Below, in pieces: positions 1 to 11,258 of a stretch of DNA of 64,000 nucleotides (the stretch's first letter is position 1; the number at the start of each line of letters is the position of its first letter). The stretch is from the NCBI RefSeq assembly GCF_000485595.1, contig NW_014577619.1, positions 92,128 to 156,127 of the forward strand. The letters are read 5' to 3'. Made by a program: the position numbers and the translations under genes. The notes beneath the pieces are model-generated. The model saw only the letters and a program-made list of their open reading frames with translations, was not told the DNA's origin and ran no database searches. Source of the stretch: Priapulus caudatus. Taxonomy: Eukaryota > Priapulida > Priapulimorpha > Priapulimorphida > Priapulidae.

Positions 1-2
1 GT

Positions 3-811
3 GGAAAGTTCTGCGGAGATATTGTCTGCTGGCGATTGTATAGAGAGATGGTTGGAAGTCTCATTTATGTTATGATGGCCACCAGGCCTGTGTTACACGG
101 TCACCAAATTACGTGTTTACCCAGTTTATGCGGAGCCCAGTTACAGCAAAGCATGCTCTACGCTATCTAAAGGGCACAATAGATAACAGCCTGATTTTCA
201 GGAAATCTGGAGAAGCTTTAAGGTTAATTGGCTATTGTGATGCTGACTGGGGAGCGTCGGCTGATCGTAGGAGTATTACTGGTTACTGTTACTGTTTGTC
301 TCACAACGGACCGTTGATTTCATGGAAAAGCAGGAAACAACAGACAGTTGCCCTATCTACTTGTGAAGCTAAATGCATGGCTTTAGCCAACGCTACCCAG
401 GAAGCAAAATTCCTACTTCAACTGTTAAAAGATCTAGATATACATCGTGAAACAAATGGTGCGTCAGTAACGTTGTACTGCGACAACCAGGGTACTTTAG
501 CACTTGCGAATAATCCAGTGCACCACCAAAGGTCAAAGCATATAGACATAAAATATCATTTTGTCAGAGATGAAGTTCGCAACAAGGTGATCGATCTATT
601 TCACATTTCGTCTGAAAATAATGTTGCAGATGTGCTTACAAAGCCAGCATCTAAGATTAAATTGAACAAATTCAGGAACAACCACAGGGGGGCACAGACA
701 GAGACAGAGCTAGCGGCCGAGATAGAGAGGGAGACAACGAGAGAGACAAAGAACCAGCAACAGAGACACCCCAAGGAAGACAGCCTGGCCACAAGTCATG
801 GCGCAAGATAA
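3..811 (+). pseudogene. Ty1/copia polyprotein 3' end (RT tail and RNase H)
   Basis: This is the 3' end of a copia-type retrotransposon polyprotein, cut by the window edge. Seen: bases 3-90 read as the end of a copia reverse transcriptase (MVGSLIYVMMATRP). The frame then changes near 88-100, and from about 92 a second frame carries a full RNase H: RYLKGT, GYCDADWG, the SWKSRKQQTVALS block, CDNQGTLALANNP, and the C-terminal HISSENNVADVLTKPAS. The order and spacing are those of copia RNase H. The usual STAEAEY is changed to STCEAKC, replacing a residue of the acidic active site region, and the one-base shift splits RT from RNase H. The last 45 codons after residue 190 are Glu/Thr/Arg-rich and unlike copia. 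I infer a dead element. The 3' LTR should lie just downstream but I could not delimit it. Confidence 0.9.
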
Positions 812-1824
812 GTATGGCATGTCACACACACAATTAACACATCATATGAGGATCTATTCAGCTATTGACAATATCTTGGATTATTACCTCCTCATTCTTT
901 CTATATACGTCAGCATGTTTATTTGCATGAATACAGGGGTATTATTTGCCGATCTATTATTATAAAACCCAGCTTATGTATCCGCTGTAGCTGGCGCTCG
1001 TGACATGAAGCCGCTGACGCATAATGAAATACAATTCATAATGCAACTTATACAACACACTGTACAAGTGCAATGTTTTGACACTTTTCCCAATATTTGC
1101 AATGAAGTTGAAGTTCGAATGAGGTTGCAAGAACAGCTGAATGCAGCTGAGCCATTTCATTGTATTGCCGCTAAAATCCTTGACTGTTCGCTGGCAGCTA
1201 TGGATCTGTGCGCCGGCCTATGCATTCGGCGCACGGATCCATAGCTGCCAGCACTGCATAGTCGCGCACGACGTTGCCGCGGTCGCGTGCGCCTTGCCGC
1301 GGAACTGCGCGCAAGATGTGCGTGCATCGCTTCGGATCGACACCTCCTTTCGGCAACGCTTCTCTAGTATCCCGTCTCATCTGGTTGAAATATGCCTATC
1401 TACTATCTTTGAACAGTGAATTTACATTAAAGTGTCTTATTTTGACCGTTGACCTTCATTTTGACTTTGACCTTGACCCCATGTCCAAAAAATAACTCCA
1501 GAAATGGACTCCCTGCCCTCGAAACTCCCTAAAAAGAGGTATTGAGATCACAAATAGAGATCACACTCTAGGGCATCGAGATCACAAATTGTAAATTGAC
1601 CAAAATCGAAAATGAACGGCGGCAGCCATCTTGAATTCCAAGAAATGCTGAACGATGCACAGGTAGCAACCAAGCTAAATCAGCTCTCCTAACTATATAG
1701 AACACATTTCCATGAAAAAAAGTTTAGAGTAATTAACATTGCAGGGTCCCATATAGGACATATAGGACCGGCAAACCGACTAATAGCATAAAGGTGATGG
1801 GGAAAATGCAGGTGACTTAAATCA
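812..1824. other. Non-coding interval with a strong hairpin
   Basis: There is no convincing gene. A 79-codon ORF at 1005-1244 has ordinary composition but no family I recognise, and its end lies in the hairpin at 1191-1251. Bases 1515-1600 hold three copies of a GAGATCACAAA-like motif. The copia 3' LTR may lie in the first few hundred bases. Confidence 0.5.
1191..1251. repeat. 61-bp near-perfect hairpin (25-bp arms)
   Basis: The left arm 1191-1215 and right arm 1227-1251 are reverse complements with one T/C difference, which would pair as G-U in RNA. They enclose an 11-base loop. Arms begin CTGGCAGCTATGG. It could be a foldback element or an RNA hairpin. No flanking duplication is evident. 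Confidence 0.85.
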
Positions 1825-4334
1825 ATGACTGCCTTAATTTCAACTCTAAGAACACATGCAGAGCGAATGCAACGATTGCTGAGTGGATGGGAAAAGATAA
1901 GGGAAGATATCACGGCAACGAGGCTTGAGGAGATGGCGCCTGCCACTACTGTGTGCAGCATGTGTGACGCGGCCGACGCTGCAATTAAGTGTATGGAATG
2001 TGGGCCATGTGTCTACTATTGTGCCACTTGTTGTGAAAGGGTTCACAGACATACACTTTTCCACGAACCACTCAAATGGAATGTAAGTGTCAGTTGTTTT
2101 TTAACTTTGTCATTAGTTTGTCTTCAACTTCACTTGTCTTCAATTGGTGCTGTAATGGAATTAAGATAATGGCATCAATGAACATAAAATAATTAATGCA
2201 TGAATGATAGCATGAATTGCTATGTTTTTTTCTTATAGCATTGTATATATATACTGTACACTATATATTATTCGTTTATCGATTGTTTCCATATTTTTGT
2301 TGTTATTTTAGGGCTCTCTCTATCTGCATGTCTGCCTTAAGGCTACACTGATGCGAAAAGATCAGCATGACTGCGGGCAGCAGTATGTCATCACACTACA
2401 AGTTGTTAGTATAAAAGGTATAAACTTCCTGATATAGAGTTGAAACTTTAACACAATACCAACATTGTTGTCTGTGCATTTATTTACAAAAAAACACAAT
2501 ACAGTACAGCTATATGCAATATATATAGAAACAATATGTTTAATAATTTACCGACTTTTATATACATACATGTATACAGCAGACCTGCACAGTAACGCTG
2601 TGTAGGTACGAGGAAGCTGCTGTTACCTTAATCAGGTATAATCTGTGGCCAGCAACTCCTACCAATCCGAAAATTGCGTTTGACATGATGCTAATGGAAC
2701 TGTCTGTGATGCAGCTCGAGTGCCACATGCCTGCCAAGACATTTTGTGCGGCCCTGGGCTATATGACTGCACCAAAAACCACGTCATCTGCAAATGTATA
2801 TATGTATATAAATATTCAATTCTTATCATCGCATGAATATTCTTCCTATCACGCCCTCAATGTTAGCACCTGTAACCTGTTACTTAAAATCTAAATTTAA
2901 CAAAACAATAATTATCAGGTGTTATTCTGGTATGGGACGTACTGCACGATATCAAGAGCTAATAAATACGTATTTATTAGATCTTTACGATATACAGTAT
3001 TAATCGATGGAGCTATAAATAATGTTGTTCAGTAATTTGAAAAAATTCTACATGTTTAATTATGTCGGCTGGGTTTGGTGTTCGTTCCAGGTATTAAAAC
3101 TGATCCGCTTGATATCCTTGACCTGTATTAGAATTTATACAGCACAAAAAGCAGTTCAATCTTGGTGATAACTGCCAGTGACTAATTCTCATTGCTTTCA
3201 GGAACAAACCATATACAGAGCCGTGGTCGGAGACTACCTGGCAGAATACAATTTCCACAGGTCCTGTTTAAAGACCAGCAATAAAATATGCTCACAAACA
3301 ATTGGGAGAGAGTGCCCAATTTGTCAAGAGGTAATTAATTACCTTAATTATATTCATTGGAATAAATTAATTACATATTATTAGGACCCAATTTTACTTT
3401 CCCGTTAACAATATTTTTGTATTTTTATGGTGGATGAAAGTCATGAATAGAGGATGAATGTTTTTTACAAGATATACCTTCCCCAATGTATTTTGTATTT
3501 TGGATGAAATCTATGAATGCTTGATGTCGTGTAAAAGTGCAACCTTTTAGGTGTAATCATGCACATACCAATCATAACCTTTCAAAAAACTGATTCACTC
3601 GAAAAATTAATAATCAGTATTCTGGAGCATACAGAACAGAGTAATTTCAATTTCTATGTTCTAGTGTTGATGCTATGTTTAAGTAATGATAATTGTAAAC
3701 TTTTTGATGAAAATAATTTATGCTCTGCATACAAAAGTACATTATCTTGGCCTTTTGTTGATCGTTGTTTTATAGGAGCCACCACTCGTCTCCATGGATG
3801 GCAATTTTGGACTGGTCCATAAGGCCTCAGCAGGCAAAGGCCATGGAGTTGCCTCCAGTAGAAACAGTGGTGTGTATTTTGAAGACCCACACCAAGTGAA
3901 GGAGTACGTGGAAAGCCGTACAGTAGATGGAAAAAGTAAAATCAGTGTAAGTAAAAATTCAATTCAATTCAATTCCAAACAATTACAACATGCAAAAAGT
4001 TATCGTACAGATCGAGTATATGAAAATTCATTAATGCGCCCAAATCGTTCGTAATAATAGCAATTCTTCGACATTCTACCCCCAGCCAAGTCACGGAAAA
4101 TCAAATACACTTTGTGAGTCATTAATTGTCTGCATGTCTTTCAACGATTTCCATGGTTACAATTTATTGGAATAAATATTTTGTGTGTTTTCTTAGGACT
4201 GCTCCAACTTCCAGGCGGCCAACGTGGTACGATCAAAAACTAAAAACAAGAAACTCGATATTACGGGCATTTTTGGAAGTGCCTGTAAGCCCAACATTCC
4301 CCTGCGATTTTTGGACATGTTCCACGGTGAAAGG
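1825..4334 (+). CDS. KDZ (Kyakuja-Dileera-Zisupton) transposase, 5' two-thirds, six exons
   Basis: Transposase of the KDZ superfamily. Exons I can join by consensus splice sites: 1825-2082 (donor GTAAGT), 2312-2417, 2593-2795, 3202-3330, 3776-3946 (donor GTAAGT) and 4197-4334. Exon 1 encodes the CxC cysteine cluster that precedes KDZ transposases (CSMCDAADAAIKCMECG, then YYC-x2-C and H-x6-H-x-P-x2-W). Exon 3 gives the LWPATPTNPKIAF motif. Exon 5 gives SMDGNFGL, whose Asp fits the first catalytic acid. Exon 6 gives DITGIFGSACKPNIPLRFLD, a KDZ hallmark. The phases I checked agree (0, 1, 0 and 0 at the first, second, fourth and fifth junctions), and the exons have no stops. The rest of the DDE domain is not visible after 4334, so the gene is truncated or continues beyond a long insertion. 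The start is the first ATG of exon 1; an upstream exon is possible. Confidence 0.85.
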
Positions 4335-5385
4335 TGTGGTTGCGTTTTATTAAATTTGATATCCATAAATTTTAAAATTTCATCTATGAAATAGCAGCCC
4401 AGGTTTATGCTCAATACAAAGTTGCATAAAACCCTGTTCAATGATGATTGACTTGGGATGATTCAGATGCCGAGTTAACCGCAGACGCTGGCTGCTAGGC
4501 ATACCACATATATGCCACACGTGAGTAGGGCAGCGAGTGTATGCTTGCATGGTAACAAAATGGTAATACCATTAAATAGGGAGTAAATAAAAAACAAATT
4601 TTTCTAACATTTGTTTTTATTACCTCCCGATATAATAGATACAGAAGATAGAAATGCTATTGCTTATAATATACTGACCGGTATGAAAGCCTACACTTGA
4701 TGTGCTGTTTGTATTATGAGCCACATATACCTTGTGCTTTTTGCTGACATGAGGTGCCTATACTGCCTCTAATTTTGCTCTATTGCCTCTAATTTTGTCC
4801 ATGTTGGTGGGATTGACTACTTATTAATACGTATTAATAATACGTAATATAATTAGATCTATGTAGGTTTAAGCTCACCAAGCATAGGCCTACACAATAA
4901 TGCCCCATAGTAGTGGTGTAATCGCACTTTTTGTCAACGGGTCTCCACCTTGGAAAGCCTTCGTTTGTACAGCGCTGTGTATAGTTAGGCACGGGACAAC
5001 CATTTCCAGTCAAAATATTCTTTAAAATAATTTTAAAAACAATTAAATTTTAATACCATAGCATTCTGTATAAAATATTCTCAAAATTACATCGTAAGGT
5101 TAGTCTTTAAAGTAAAATATGTTGTCAAAACATCACAATTTCCTACCTTCTATCGACCTCCTCAAACTAATCATCCGAACACAAATGTATCGGTGGTATC
5201 GGTTTATATTATTGTCAAGGTAAAGTCTATCTATCGATCTATGGGGTGTATACTAACGGATACACAGACTGGACGAACCGCCAAAATAGTGTAATGCAAT
5301 TGAATGGTGGAGCCGCCCAGCGAATGATCCGGTAGCGACAGGACTTTAGCGCAACATTTACTGTAATGAGTATGCGCGCGCGATG
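4335..5385. other. AT-rich non-coding interval
   Basis: I see no coding exon. The sequence is AT-rich with short TATC runs near 5225. The missing 3' part of the KDZ transposase is not recognisable here. Confidence 0.5.
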
Positions 5386-5891
5386 CTAGGTATTATGCGT
5401 TAGCGCTGCTGTCGCGGAAGAAAAGATACATTTTAGTAGAGAACGAAGCAAGGGTTGGCGCGCATTTAGTTGGAGATTGTTTGTCTCATCGCGTCTATGT
5501 AGTTTAGCGAATTTGGTGAGATACCAGCAATATTTGGTAGGTTTAGTGTCAGAAGTTATCAATAAGTATTTTGGAATGTACAGGGAATTTGTTTGAATAG
5601 CTATCAGTCTATCTTGTGTGTATACACGAATGTGTATCGTAGCAAACATTTGATTTCTGTTCGATTTAGCTTGTCTAGTTTACCGTAAATATCCTACTAT
5701 ACGCGCCACTGTATACCCGGGTACTAGAGCCAGCAAAGTTATTATTGTTTTTATTAATTGCAGTAAACCACTACTATGAATACAGTCATCAACCTGGTGC
5801 TTAGTTGTTTTGTGACTAGTGCGTTTAAAATTAAGGGCCGAAATTCGTGACGCTACATAAAAGTTTACAAATATTGGTGTATTTTCTGGAT

Positions 5892-6780
5892 ATGGCAGAC
5901 CTCGAAAGCCTGAAAAGATCCAGAGCTGGTTACAAAGGACTTGTGACAAAGTTGTATACAGAAGTAGAGAAATTGCTGTGTTCACTTGACAATTTCTATC
6001 TTGTTAAGCAGAAAGTACAGGATCTCCAGAAGGCGTTTGATCAATTATGTGCGGTCAACGGACAATACATTAGTGAAGTAGATTCGTCCGAAGCACTTGC
6101 AGTGAACGACGAGTTAGAGACGCAACATCGAAACAAGGCAGAGTTCGACCAGCGAATAGAAGATTGGATGAAACAGAGGAATTCACCTAAATCTGTTCGT
6201 TCTGAAAATGGTTCAAGGAAGTCAAATCAGAAGAAAAAAGGTGCATTATTGGAACTGAGACTACTACAAAGAAGACATGAGTTAGAGAGGAGGAAACAGG
6301 AGTTAAAACATGAAGAAGAACTTTTAGAAGTTGAGGCAAACTTAGAAAAAGAAAGGCTGCAAGGAGAGTTATCGGATAAAGACGATGATGGCAACCATGG
6401 CGACATCACTATTGCCAAGGGACCAGATGACCGATTCTTCTCAGGGGGGATAAAACCAGAGCCCAACGTTCCGGCCGCCGGATATGTGAATACGAATCTT
6501 GAACCCAAGATTGAAGCCACAAGTGGTAGCACACAGCAGGTACTACCGTCATTGGCAGCAGTCATTGATCTTCCTCGTCCAGAACTTTTAACCTTTGATA
6601 GCGATCATAAAAAAATATTTCAAATTCATCAGTAATTTTGAAACAAGTACTGGGAGCAGGAATCTGGACGGTAGGATCAAGTTGAGTTATCTTATTCAAC
6701 AATGCTCTGGACCAGCAAGGGACTGTATCGAGGACCTGTAAGGGACTGTATGTGTTATTTTGGATCATGAATTTGAACGA
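5892..6780 (+). pseudogene. BEL/Pao-type gag remnant (coiled coil plus start of DUF1759)
   Basis: The ORF opens at 5892 (MADLESLKRSRAGYKG). An earlier ATG at 5847 is in frame but is not part of the conserved start. Residues 1-80 match the N-terminal region of invertebrate BEL/Pao gag (KRSRAGYKGLVTKLY, about 45 residues to a Gln-Tyr-Ile). A charged Lys/Glu coiled coil and the DUF1759 entry LPRPELLTFDSD follow. The frame breaks near 6632, and the continuation (NNFE-like, KLSYLIQQCSGPARDCIEDL) lies in another frame and ends at about 6721. A last piece (VILDHEFERACDIL) follows in a third frame. Protease, RT and integrase are absent. The 500 bp upstream (5386-5890) could be the 5' LTR and leader but no paired LTR is present. 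Confidence 0.82.
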
Positions 6781-7355
6781 GCTTGTGACATTTTGATATT
6801 GCCATAAGCAATAATGATATACCTCAGTGCCCAGCAGTGAATATTTCTCAAACGTATTTTTCTGTTGATGTATATTTCATGAAATCAAGCCTGGTAGGCA
6901 CTACATGTATAACGACCCATGAGTCACACGACGAGAAGCCGAGAAAGCAATGTTTTTTACTAATTTCCCATACTAATAATAGTTATATTTTTAAATAGGT
7001 ACAGCATATCACATTTCAAAGCAGCCAGTGAATTTTACCGCTTGGCAACCCCACATGGCAACAAGCGACGAGTCACAACATCACCGCTGTGCGGCAAATT
7101 TAGCCGCTGTTTGAAACATTCGACCCGACACTTTCACTTTGTAGTCTAAAGCTAATTTTTTTTACCTATCACACATATATAGGCAAGTACAAACGTGCAA
7201 TGTTAAAATAATTCATTTTTGCCTGATTTTATGTTTGCTGCTTGAAATTTCGAGGCAGGACACCTTTAAACAACATTTGTCAAGTATGTTCCCGTCTAGC
7301 ACACAATAAAACATGAAATTGTTATTTTAATTGTTGCACTGTTAAGAGATGACAC
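6781..7355. other. Non-coding interval between retroelement fragments
   Basis: No exon or paired repeat was recognised. The sequence is AT-rich with a poly-T run near 7157. Confidence 0.4.
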
Positions 7356-8155
7356 ACATGCTCCAGTGACTATCCTGAGAGTCTACTGCCAATACTTCCT
7401 TTGCTGCCTACCCCTCAACCTTACTGCCGAGGATGACACCCTCACAGGCCCCATATATACTCACGAGTGCCCCGCCCGACTACAAAGGCTTCTCGTAAAT
7501 ATCCAAGGGAACAACTTCACCATTGAACACCGCCAGGAACAGAGATGATCATTTCTGATACGTTCAGCAGATTGCCTAATCCACTGCGCACAGAAGATGT
7601 CCCACTTGATGTCCATGTAGAGTGGGTACTACTGGATGAAGTCGAGGACACGTTGTGCATTGATTTGCTCCATTTTGGGATCCTCAAGCAACAAGCTATA
7701 CAGAAAGAGACCACCCAAGATTCTGTCCTGCAGAAAGTGAAAGAATTCACCCACACTTTTTGGCCCACAGTTTGTTGGTGCAGCGTTTCAGCAGATGTGC
7801 AAATAATGGGGAATAACGCACACTACTTCCTCACCACGATACCCCCAGTCGAATGGTCTGGTGGAGAGAATGGTCCAAACAGTAAAAGGAATCATAAGAC
7901 ACAGGCAACAGGGGAAAGCTCAACAGCTGCTCTACTGAATCTGCGAAGCACTCCAGTAGACGTCCATCTCCCCTCCCCCGCCGAAATATTGTTTGGTCGG
8001 CAGGTCCGAACATGACTCCCAGCAAACCTAGATTCCAACACAACGTACAAGAGACAACGGAACCAGGAACTCCTGGAGCAACGTAGGGACCAAATGAGGA
8101 GGAGTTATGATGCGGCTGGAAACAAGCAAGAACTCCGACCACTCCTCATAGGACA
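7356..8155 (+). pseudogene. Ty3/gypsy pol remnant: end of RNase H joined to integrase C-terminal half
   Basis: Seen: 7465-7548 reads PARLQRLLVNIQG, the end of a gypsy RNase H. From 7545 the next frame gives MIISDTFSRLPNP, the RNase H-integrase linker, continuing to the zinc-binding region near 7760. The sequence then jumps to the late integrase core (QFVGAAFQQMC, about 7768-7800), so most of the integrase catalytic core is deleted. The C-terminal half follows in changing frames: MVQTVKGIIRHRQQ, then PSPAEILFGRQVRT and RDQMRRSYDAAG. At least three frameshifts and a stop at about 7547 make it dead. It ends abruptly at about 8155 against an unrelated repeat. Assignment to gypsy rests on the integrase and RNase H motif order. 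Confidence 0.85.
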
Positions 8156-8179
8156 AAACCAGGGCTCGAATTAACCGAC

Positions 8180-8207
8180 GGCACCGACGGCAATTGCCGT
8201 CGGTGCC
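8180..8207. repeat. 28-bp perfect palindrome
   Basis: GGCACCGACGGCAA is followed at once by its exact reverse complement, centred between 8193 and 8194. It sits at the start of a new repeat (AGGGCTCGAATTAACC at 8161) that abuts the gypsy remnant, so it may be the end of a DNA transposon. Confidence 0.9.
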
Positions 8208-8245
8208 CCTATCAATCGCCGTACTGCCCCTGAAATTCCAACCCG

Positions 8246-8449
8246 AATAGTGTGCAGAAATATCAGGTCATCAAGAAAGCGTTGGATGAAAAGCGGAGAG
8301 CACTCTCACTCAAAGCTCAAAAACTCCAAAGTAAGAAGATATCAAAATAAGCTTTGTGTAAAGCAGAAAAAGCAGCTAGACTTGACCACAAGCGCAAGAT
8401 GACGGCAAAATTGGAGATGCTTGTTGCAAGAAGAATGGAAAAAAATTAG
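8246..8449 (+). pseudogene. Basic coiled-coil C-terminal ORF fragment, unknown family
   Basis: The frame 8246-8449 encodes about 67 residues rich in Lys, Arg, Glu and Ala (KYQVIKKALDEKRRALSLKA), with one in-frame TAA near 8348, ending in a TAG at 8447-8449. The composition is protein-like, predicted helical or coiled coil, and differs from its AT-rich surroundings. I do not recognise the family. Its position next to the palindrome at 8180 suggests it belongs to the same mobile element. Confidence 0.4.
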
Positions 8450-9155
8450 ATGACAGTATCATGTAAATATGTAAATATATCTAGTGAGTCGAGATATTCG
8501 AGAAAAAACTGAATACTTAGGGTGACAAGAACTATGACTATATCAGTAAAAATGTTCCGTATATTTCCCATGTCACAGTGTGTTCCAGTTTCTGTTTAGA
8601 ATTGGAAATGTAAAAAATATGTTGTGCAGACTGACTGTTGAAATGACTTGAACATGAATGCTGCTTGTATGTCTACAAAATACATTTAGTTTGGACACAC
8701 TCAACACAGACGGGATTCCCCAGTGCCCATCAAAACTTTACAGTAAGTGACGATGTTACGCATAGGTTTTTCCTTTTCCACCAAAAAGTGTTGCTAGTTG
8801 TGAGCTGTTGAAGTACCCAGAAATTGCTCTAGATTGCATCTCAGAACTTATAATTTTCAAACAATTTCTGGGGGCATGCCCCCAGACCCCCCAAGAGTGA
8901 GTGTTCCGCCCTTTTCAACATTCGTATGTCTCATGCCTGTAGTAGCTAAGAATGCATTCATGAACGTTTCTGGCATAAAAGGCAAATAATATCAAAGCAA
9001 AATATATCTCAAAACTCTTACACTTTAAGGAAACAACTTGTTATGCCTAGGCGGGAACTTCTCTTTAATCATCAATGTCTTTCAATTCATTTTACATGTT
9101 ACAAATAGTTTAGGCATTGTACTGATCTGCATTCAAAGTTGTTCCTCATTTTCAG
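8450..9155. other. Non-coding interval with a 20-bp GC palindrome
   Basis: No exon was found. At 8867-8886 lies the perfect palindrome TCTGGGGGCATGCCCCCAGA, a motif I associate with ends of invertebrate repeats. Otherwise the interval is AT-rich. Confidence 0.6.
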
Positions 9156-11033
9156 GACCTCGCCGGGAATTTTTTGCAAAATTCTTCCTGCAGCATGTTA
9201 AAGCCAAGCATGTTAAGCTGCGGAAGATGATCGCCTCGTCTTCCTGGAAAATCCGGCTTGGTTGGCAAGACGCTTGTATTACCATATTGGCTTGATTGCA
9301 GGTAACTTGACAACACATCTTCTTAATATTATGTTTATGTGTAAAGGTAATGGAGAATGAGGGAGTGGGTGAAACCAAGGAAACCCCGAAATCATCAGCT
9401 TTTACACATCCAAACCCATTAGATTAGTCAAATAAAAAGACATTTAAAACATCGTTAAATTACTGACCTTGCAAAAAAGTACCGGGTTGTTGAATTGATA
9501 AGGTTCACTAAAAATCAACGTTTGTTTATAAGGCTCGAGCTTGGTTGAGGAAGGATCAGCACCTACATTCCTCCATCATGAAATTGTGCATTTGCGCACA
9601 GAGCAGCTGCGAGAGCACCAGAAACAGTTTGAGGAAGGCCTAAGTCGTGCAGGAATTAGGCAGGTTAGTTTCTTTTTCATTATAATTATGCTACACCATA
9701 TTTTGCCAGTTTGCAATTCTCTTTCAAAATTAGCAAATAATAACTTGCTTATTAGTACCATGTGGTTATTAACTTATTAAGTCATACTTTTTATACATTC
9801 GGTAGCTGATACATGCAAGGCCGAGTGTGATGTTTCTCCTGCTCCCCTCCACTTCTACTGGGTTGACCATTCAAAAGATTCTCCATCTTCAGCCACCAAC
9901 GTTCAGTCAGAATGGTTCAAATGATCGCCGGGCCGTACAGGCAATGTAGGCTACTCAAAGTTCGTGAAATATATTCGCGAGGTTGCGAGGTTGCAATATA
10001 TGCTCCACACAGTTTCTTATACATGATGTTCCTCAATTTTTATGGAAAGATAAACTTGTTAATGAGGCCACTGTTCACGCTTGGAAAAAAGTGGAAACCA
10101 AATTACATTAGCTGATTGTAATGTGATAATTATAGCTGAACTCTGTACACTCTGTACTAGTATGAACTTGGGTGTTGATACTGGGCAGCTGTAGAGTAGA
10201 TAAACATCGAGGTTACTGTAACGTCGAAGTCACACAAGGTTTGAATGAAATAATTTAATAATCAGTATATATAATAGTAAAATAATCAAGGAGTATAAAT
10301 TTTGTGTTCACGTAAAAAGATATATTGTTTACAACTGATACAGGTCTGCACGGTACACGCTATTCGAACGCCAGCCTCCAACCAAGTCCCGATCTCTCTC
10401 CAAATCTCTATTTATATGCAACACTCTTCCAACTAACCCCGCACAACTCTCTAGTTCTTTGTTCGTCCTGGTTCCCGCAAAAACCCACATGTGCATTCAC
10501 ACGTACATGTATCTGATCTGCCCCTGTCTAAACTAATATTCCTAAACTAAAAAGCAACCTACCATTCATAACCTACATGCTAACTGACTGACTCTACCCC
10601 AGCCCCAGCTATTTACAACTAAACCTAGCTAAAATTACGCATGTATGTAAACATCTGTAAAACACGTTACATTACCATAATATTATTTACCTTGTTTGGG
10701 TTGTTGATAAGGGTAACATACAACAAATCATCAATTAATTTAAGTACAATTACATTTTATGCACCTAATGGCAACTTGTTTTCTTTAGCTGGAAGAAGAC
10801 CGCCCATCAATCTGGCGAAAGTATTGATGTTTGCTACAGGAGCTGAAGAGGAGCCACTACTCGGGTTTTACCCTGCTCCTTCAATAGAATTTCACCGAGC
10901 TGAGGCCAGTTCGCTGCTACTAGCGCACACATGCCTGAATCAACTGCAACTCCCTCTTGCAATGGCAGAGGACAACGTGCTATTCGATGCATTCGATTTG
11001 TCCTTTGCGAATGATTACTTTGGAATGGTGTAA
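9156..11033 (+). pseudogene. HECT-domain E3 ubiquitin ligase-like, C-terminal exons
   Basis: HECT proteins pass ubiquitin from an E2 through a C-lobe cysteine. Exons: 9156-9301 (GPRREFFAKFFLQH, the HECT 'GGPRREFF' entry), 9533-9663 (SLVEEGSAPTFLHHE, start phase matching), 9806 to about 9990 (FSQNGSNDRRAVQ, typical of C-lobe entry) and 10789-11033 (FATGAEEEPLLGF, then HTCLNQLQLP and a final FANDYFGMV before TAA). The Thr-Cys in HTCLNQLQLP is the catalytic cysteine position and the order is that of a HECT tail. Exon 1 changes frame internally near 9240, and exon 3 shifts one base after AVQAM (9945-9955) into GYSKFVKYIREVA. It is therefore probably a recent pseudogene or carries sequence errors. 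The last exon is intact. G2E3-like HECT genes are often transposon-borne in invertebrates (knowledge), so I cannot say this is a host gene. Confidence 0.85.
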
Positions 11034-11052
11034 TTAGCTATGCTCTGGTAAC

Positions 11053-11258
11053 CTGGAAGATATTAAATGTTTCATGTCATTGTACATGCTCAAGGCATCT
11101 TCAACTGTTCGAATATTTGCGGTTTGGAAAGTGAGGAGCAGTTCTGCTTCTAGTAGTGGCTCCAGCAGATAAAGAATAGGGTGCACTTCAACTGCATCTA
11201 CGTGTTCTTCTTCATTCTCTCCAGTATCATCCTCAACTCCGAAATGAAGTATTTCATC
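11053..11258 (-). CDS. Convergent minus-strand exon, unknown protein
   Basis: On the minus strand a 206-base open exon runs from 11258 to 11053 between an acceptor (CTTTTAG) and a GT donor. It encodes 68 residues with no stop: an acidic start (DEILHFGVEDDTGENEEEH), then PILYLLEPLLEAELLLTFQT and DALSMYNDMKHLISS. Helical, acidic and leucine-rich composition looks like real coding sequence rather than a shadow. I do not recognise the family. It lies 20 bp from the stop of the HECT gene on the other strand, so the two would converge. Confidence 0.5.

Noticed and set aside
1005-1244. 79-codon ORF as a small gene
   Set aside because: No recognisable motif, no splice or promoter support, and its last 18 codons lie in the hairpin.
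3559-3822. Plus-strand ORF inside the KDZ region
   Set aside because: Its first three quarters are intron sequence in a different frame from the KDZ exon at 3776.
5680-5985. Minus-strand ORF over the BEL leader
   Set aside because: Shadow of the gag start; hydrophobic composition arises from AT-rich antisense sequence.
6227-6565. Minus-strand Ser/Cys-rich ORF
   Set aside because: Antisense of the Lys/Glu coiled coil in the gag remnant.
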